Shown: in pieces, positions 58,435 to 64,000 of the stretch
Layout: every line of letters starts with the position of its first letter
How positions within the stretch are numbered: position 1 is the first letter of the stretch
Origin: Chamaecrista fasciculata
Taxonomy: Eukaryota > Streptophyta > Magnoliopsida > Fabales > Fabaceae
Direction: 5' to 3'
Assembly: GCA_003254925.1 (NCBI GenBank)
Contig: QANZ01005497.1
Coordinates: 125,136 to 189,135 of the forward strand
Length of the DNA stretch: 64,000 nt
Notes under the pieces: generated by a model
Told to the model about the DNA's origin: nothing
The model's database searches: none
What the model saw: the letters and a program-made list of their open reading frames with translations, nothing else
Program-made: the position numbers and the translations under genes

Positions 58435-59958
58435 CACGCTAGTCCTGGATTTAAAATCATATTTTGTGTATACATGTGATGTATGCTTGGCGTGTTTACC
58501 GTTTTCAATCCTGTTTTGGTTTTACGAAAAATCCACCGAATATTTTTCTTAAAATTGAATCTACGAGAAAAGGTGCAAATTTTTGTATATGATACATAAA
58601 GAAGTCAATTTGATTGATTTGAAAAGTTTTCTTGAATTTTAGGCCAAAATCGAAAATCCTATATAATTATGATTAAAAGTGTTTTAATTATAATATTATA
58701 TGGGTGACTGAAAATTAATTGAAATTATGAATTTTAAAATTTTTGGGTCAATAATTTAAATTCCGGAATATGATTGTTGAATTTTATAATTATTGATAAT
58801 GGGCCTAATTTCAAGAAAAAGGCATGTTAAAGTTGCACAACCCTAATTTGAACACACTACAAAAATCGTTTTTGAAATGTGTTTTCATATACCGTGTTTG
58901 ACATAATTGTATGAATTGTTCGTATATGTAATTGTGTGGTGTTGGATATGGCTCTAGGTTTTTGGTGTATACGGCCTGCGTGTCGTCTCCCTCTATCCGA
59001 TGTAATTTTACTTTTCAATTTATACCTCAATGTAACTGGGGTTTACTCTCTTGTAATTTTGCTTTTCTTTTAGAAAAATTCTCTCATTGGCTTGACAGAA
59101 TTGTTAGGATAGATGGGCCATATCTAAACACGGTATATATGCTTTACATTTAGTTTGTATGTGATACAAAGAACTAGATGTATGTTTAGGATGCGATTTT
59201 AACATGCTATTTACCCTTTTAAACGCTACAACCACGTATACGATACGAGCGTGGGATTTTGCATATGATGCAAGATCCGAGCACATGTTTATATGTATGC
59301 GATACATTGGGGAATAAACATGTGACATGACTCGTTTAATTTTAAAAGGAGTTTTAAAATTAAACTATAAAACGGAACTTTTTTAATATCAAACCCTTTT
59401 AGAAAATCTTAAGTTTTAATGCCGTCAATAAAACACCCAGTTAAAATCTCGTTCATCGTAGAGCGGTGATCGCCCTCCGCGACACGTATCTACCTTGACC
59501 TTGAGGAGACACGGGTGAATGGGGGTTTTCAGTTCAACACCCATTGAAGTCTTGGTTCATTAAATACGGTGATCGCCATCCGCGACACGTGTTTAGTGGG
59601 GCCTTGATGATATGGGGCTGGGCTTCGGCCTCGTCGTTTGGGCCTAGCCATTCACAAGTTTTATTGTGTGACTTAATGGTGTTATCAAAACGGTTTTGGA
59701 CCTCAAGGCATTAGATGGGATAAACATGCCGTATCATATGATGATACAGTCCCATAATGATCTAAGAGTCACATAGAGATGTGATTGGTAAAGAGTTACC
59801 TACCTAAATAACCAAAGGATGCATGATCGCCCTCCGCGACGGTAAGCTTTGGTGAAATATGGGTCTTAGCCACTAATAATAAATTTCACTGGGTTTTATA
59901 AAATGGTGGATATATTTTCCTGCTAATTGAACTTTACATATCTCAATTGTAGAATCAA
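58435..59958 (+). other. Copia leader (5' UTR) with a repeated motif
   Basis: About 1.5 kb of leader between the primer-binding site and the gag start, AT-rich at first. A GC-rich motif, GATCGCCCTCCGCGAC, occurs three times (59469, 59571 with one change, and 59825), the first two within GGTGATCGCC...CGCGACACGT. Short upstream frames exist but show no domain. Confidence 0.7.
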
Positions 59959-62900
59959 ATGGCAACAAACGTTTCATCACTATCACTGCGATCTGTCCTT
60001 GAGAAGGACAAATTAACTTGGACTAACTTTCTCGACTGGTACAGAAATGTGAGAATTGTTCTCACCCAGGAGAGAAAGCTCTACGTCCTAGAGAACCCCA
60101 TCCCTGAACAGCCTGCTGCAAACGCTCCAAGAGCTCAGAAGGATGCTTATGAGAAGCATCAAAATGACTCTGTGGACGTTGCCTGTCTTATGCTCGTTAC
60201 CATGGTTCCCGAGATCCAAAAGAACTTGGAGAACAAAGGGGCATATGAGATAATAACACATCTCTGGGAAATGTTCCAAGTACAGGCAAGGCAAGAGAGG
60301 TTTGAGACTACAAAGGCTCTTTATTCTTGCAAGATGGCAGAAGGTGGATCTGTGAGTACCCACGTCTTGAAGATGCAGGGGTACATAGATCACCTTGCTA
60401 GGCTGGGATTTCCCATTTTGCCAGAGCTAGCGACGGATTTGATCCTTAATTCGCTGCCGAGAAGTTATGACCAGTTTGTCTTGAACTTAAACAAGAATGG
60501 CATGGAGAAATCAGTGTCTGAACTGCATGGGATGCTGAAGACTGCTGAGGTGTCCATAAAGAAGGCGCCTAGCACTGTCTTGTTAGTTCAGAACAAGGGA
60601 AAGGGGAAGGGCAAAGGAAAGAGGAAAGGGGATGCCGAGGTTGGTGGGACCAAGCCTGCGGCCAAGCCTGCGGCAAAGCCTAACCCGTCGCCTGCCAAGA
60701 AGGCAAAGCCCTCTAAGGATGCAGTTTGTTTCTTCTGCCAGAAGCCTGGACACTGGAGGAGAAATTGTAAGCTGTATATGGAAGATCTGAAGAAGAAGAA
60801 GGGTGAAGCTTCTACTTCAGGTATCTTTGTTATAGGCGTTCACTTGTCTACTCCTACCACTTGGGTATTGGCTACTGCTTGTGGTTCTCACATATGTACT
60901 AATGTGCAGGGGTTGAGAAGAAGTAGAAAGCTTATCAGAGGCAAGGTGGACCTACGTGTGGGCAATGGAGCAAGGGTTGCTGCTGTTGCTGTAGGAACAT
61001 ACGAGCTTGTTTTGCCCACTGGGCTTATTCTGTCTTTGAACAATTGTTATTATGTTCCATGTTTAAGTTCTAACATTATATCCCTTTCTTATTTGGATAA
61101 GGAAGGATTTATTTGTGTGAATGGTAATGGAAAATGTTCAATTTATAAAGATGACGTGTTATATGCTTATGGAGATCTGCATGATAACCACTATATCTTA
61201 AAATTGGAACAAAGACATAATAACGATATCTATAACATTGATACTAAAAGGATTAAGATTGGCGAATCTAATCCTACATACCTTTGGCACTGTCGTTTAG
61301 GCCATATAAACGAGAGACGCCTAGAGAAGCTCCATAGAGATGGACTTCTAAGCTCATTTGATTTTGAATCATATGATGCTTGCGAATCCTGTTTACTTGG
61401 CAAGATGACAAAGGCGCCCTTCACTGGTCACAGTGAGAGGGCATCAGACTTATTGGGGATCATACATAGTGATGTATGTGGACCCATGAGTATCCATGCC
61501 AGAGGAGGTTACTCTTACTTCATTACGTTTACTGACGACTTCAGTAGATATGGGTATATCTACCTAATGAAGCACAAGTCAGAGTCTTTTGAAATGTTCA
61601 AAAGATTTCAAAATGAAGTTGAGAACCAACTTGACAAGAAAATCAAGATACTTCGATCTGATCGAGGAGGCGAATATTTGAGTCAAGAATTTACTGATCA
61701 TCTTAGTAGTTGTGGGATAGTCTCACAACTAACTCCTCCTGGAACACCACAGTGGAATGGTGTGTTTGAGAGGAGGAATCAAACTCTATTGGATATGGTT
61801 CGATCTATGATGAGTCAGACTGATCTTCCGCCATCCTTCTGGGGATATGCTTTAGAAGCTGCCGCGTTCACACTTAACCGTGTTCCGTCCAAGGCAGTTG
61901 AGAAGACACCATATGAGATATGGAAAGGGAAGAGTCCCAACTTGTCTAACCTCAAGGTTTGGGGATGTGAGGTTTACGTTAAGCAACAAGCTAACGATAA
62001 ACTGTCTCCCAAATCCCTCAAGTGTTTGTTTGTGGGATACCCTAAAGAAACAAAGGGGTATTACGTCTACTGCCCAACTGACAACAAAGTGTTTGTAGTC
62101 AGGAGTGGGTTCTTCTTAGAGAAGGATCTGATTTCAAAAAGAAACAGTGGGAGTAAGATAGAACTTGAAGAAGTTCAAGTTCCACAAGATGCATCAGAGG
62201 CGCAGACGGAAACTGGAGAAGTTCCACAAGACGTTGTGGAAGCTCCTCCACAGACACAAGGACCACGAAGGTCTGATAGAACACGTTTTCAGCCAGAGAG
62301 ATACTATGGGTTTCTCGTGACCGAAAACAAGGATGTGTTGCTCACAGAGCGTGGTGAACCCACCACCTATCAAGAGGCCATCGTGAATCCCAACTCAGAG
62401 AAATGGGTAGAAGCCATGAAGGCTGAGATACAATCCATGTACGATAACAAGGTATGGACCTTGGTCACTCCACCTGAAGGGGTAAAACCCGTAGGGTGTA
62501 AGTGGGATTTCAAAGAGAAAACAGACATGGATGGCAATGTCAACGTCTTCAAGGCGAGGCTGGTTGCGAAGGGATTTACGCAACATCATGGTATAGACTA
62601 TGACGAGACGTTTTTGCCTGTTGCAATAGCCAAGTCCATTAGGATCCTCCTTGCCATAGCCGCATATTACGACTATGAGATATGGCAAATGGATGTCAAA
62701 ACAGCATTCCTTAACGGAAGGCTGCCCGAGAATGTGTATATGATACAACCCGAGGGGTTTGTATGTCCTGAGGCACCGAACATGGTGTGCAAGCTTCAGA
62801 GATCCATTTATGGATTGAAGCAAGCATCCAGGAGTTGGAATCATCGTTTTGATGAGGTCGTCAAAGAGTTTGGCTTCCTACAAAACCCTGATGAACCTTG

Positions 62901-63863
62901 TGTTTACAAGAAGGTTAGTGGGAGCACGATTGTGTTCTTGGTACTATATGTCGATGACATATTACTCATTGGAAATGATGTTTCAACCTTGGAGATTGTA
63001 AAATCCTGGTTGGGAAAATCCTTTTCAATGAAGGACTTAGGAGAAGCTGCCTATATTCTAGGAATCAAGATCTATAGAGATAGATCTCGTAGGCTTCTTG
63101 GATTGAGTCAGAGTACGTACTTGGATAAAGTACTGAAGAGGTTCAGTATGCAAGATTCCAAGAAGGGATTCATTCCGATGATTCATGGGCTGACCCTAAG
63201 CAAGAAACAGTGTCCCAAGACACTTGTTGAGTGAGGTCGCATGAGTGGAATTCCCTATGTCTCGGCCATAGGATCCATCATGTATGCCATGCTATGTACT
63301 CGACCCGATGTGTCATTTGCCCTGAGTATGACAAGCCGATTTCAACAAGACCCTGGTGAGGATCATTGGATCGCTGTGTAAGGGGTTACACAGACGCTAG
63401 TTTCCAAAACAACCAAGATGACTTTAAATCGCAGTCAGGATATGTGTTTCTCATGAACGGTGGTAGCGTGAGTTGGAAGAGTTCCAAGCAGAGCACGATT
63501 GCCGATTATACAACGGAGTCCGAGTATATTGCAGCAACGGATGCGGCAAAGGAGGCTGTGTGGATTAGAAAGTTCATCTCTGAGCTTGGTGTGGTTCCGA
63601 CCATCTCTGATCCCATTACCCTGTATTGCGATAATAGTGGTGCTATTGCGCAAGCCAAGGAGCCACGGTCCCACCAGAGGACCAAACATATACTCAGACG
63701 TTTTCACCTCGTCAGGGAGATGATTGACAGAGGTGATGTGAAGATATGCAAAGTAGCAGGCGAGGATAACGTTGCTGATCCTCTGACAAAGCCGCTTGCA
63801 AGGGTCATACATGAGAGACATGTATCGTCGATGGGGATTAGACGCATTGATCAATGTACCTAG
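59959..63863 (+). pseudogene. Copia gag-pol, nearly full length but disabled
   Basis: The frame is open from 59959 to 63234 (1091 residues). Gag is followed by a zinc knuckle CFFCQKPGHWRRNC (about residue 256), protease, integrase (HCRLGH and CESC zinc site near 61290-61400; catalytic Asp in HSDVCGP, Asp in LRSDRGGEY, Glu in NGVFERRNQ), RT with YVDDILLIGND (near 62955), then RNase H with GYTDASFQ, ESEYIAA and YCDNSGA, ending at the TAG at 63861-63863. Lesions: the protease catalytic DTG position reads ATA (WVLATACGSH near 60865); a TGA at 63232-63234 lies in the RT-RNase H connection; about 30 codons are missing with a frame change near 63378. So it is not autonomous. The fresh-looking reading frame suggests recent insertion. 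Confidence 0.93.
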
Positions 63864-63900
63864 GAGTAGGAACAGTTAGATTGATGATTGTGCCCTAGTG

Positions 63901-63910
63901 CAAGTGGGAG
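63901..63910 (+). other. Copia polypurine tract
   Basis: CAAGTGGGAG lies two bases before the 3' LTR (TC spacer). Purine-rich and in the right place to prime plus-strand DNA synthesis. Confidence 0.75.
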
Positions 63911-63912
63911 TC

Positions 63913-64000
63913 TGTTGGAAATTGTGCCCTAGGGCCAATCCATTTTATGTATGTTATGAACATATGGATTAATTTATAGAGATAAATTAATGGTTATCAT
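63913..64000 (+). mobile_element. 3' LTR of the copia element (cut by window end)
   Basis: The first 88 bases match the 5' LTR from 57108 without a visible difference. The remainder and the right target duplication lie outside the window. Confidence 0.93.

Noticed and set aside
60088..63854. Minus-strand frames of 60-149 codons
   Set aside because: Shadows of copia gag-pol on the plus strand.

Overview
This is plant nuclear DNA, most likely from a eudicot; a legume is possible, but nothing in the window proves it. The evidence is AT-rich intergenic sequence, genes split by short introns, plant-type retrotransposons, tRNA-derived SINEs and three plant gene families. I see no novel biological system. 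The value of the window lies in a decayed but recognisable ancestral gene block and in a deeply nested retrotransposon neighbourhood.

Genic half (1-27.6 kb). Three host loci can be read. A complete three-exon ACC synthase gene (ethylene biosynthesis, type II tail, ACS9-like) lies on the minus strand at 2.8-4.3 kb. A DYW-class pentatricopeptide-repeat pseudogene lies on the plus strand at 19.3-21.2 kb. A complete 13-exon organellar HflX GTPase gene lies on the minus strand at 22.5-27.3 kb. From memory, Arabidopsis At3g49700 (ACS9), At3g49710 (PPR) and At3g49725 (HflX) are neighbours, so this looks like conserved microsynteny in which the middle gene has died. Two HflX introns need GC-AG boundaries to keep the reading frame. 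Between the genes lie two SINEs, a non-autonomous hAT element with a truncated LINE nested inside it, a MITE, two decayed LINEs, a LINE insertion of only about 17 bp, and a gypsy LTR fragment.

Repeat half (27.6-64 kb). This is retrotransposon upon retrotransposon. It holds a decayed copia internal region, a run of three copia LTR 3' ends, a 4.0-kb gypsy solo LTR (TSD GTCAT) inside a copia LTR, and a 2.1-kb copia solo LTR (TSD TTTGA) inside a second gypsy LTR. Further gypsy LTRs lie in both orientations. There is also a WD40 gene fragment near a Helitron-like 3' end, and a small hAT MITE with a perfect 8-bp TSD. From 50.8 kb rightward comes a minus-strand Tat-like gypsy element with its 3' LTR, an antisense extra ORF and the integrase end. 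It is interrupted at 57,108 by an Angela/BARE-like copia element whose right LTR runs off the window. All the retroelement genes are broken by stops, frameshifts or deletions.

Assembly notes. There is a 435-N gap inside the copia 5' LTR that is probably undersized. There are also two single-N junctions, each flanked by near-identical direct copies, which look like unmerged contig ends.
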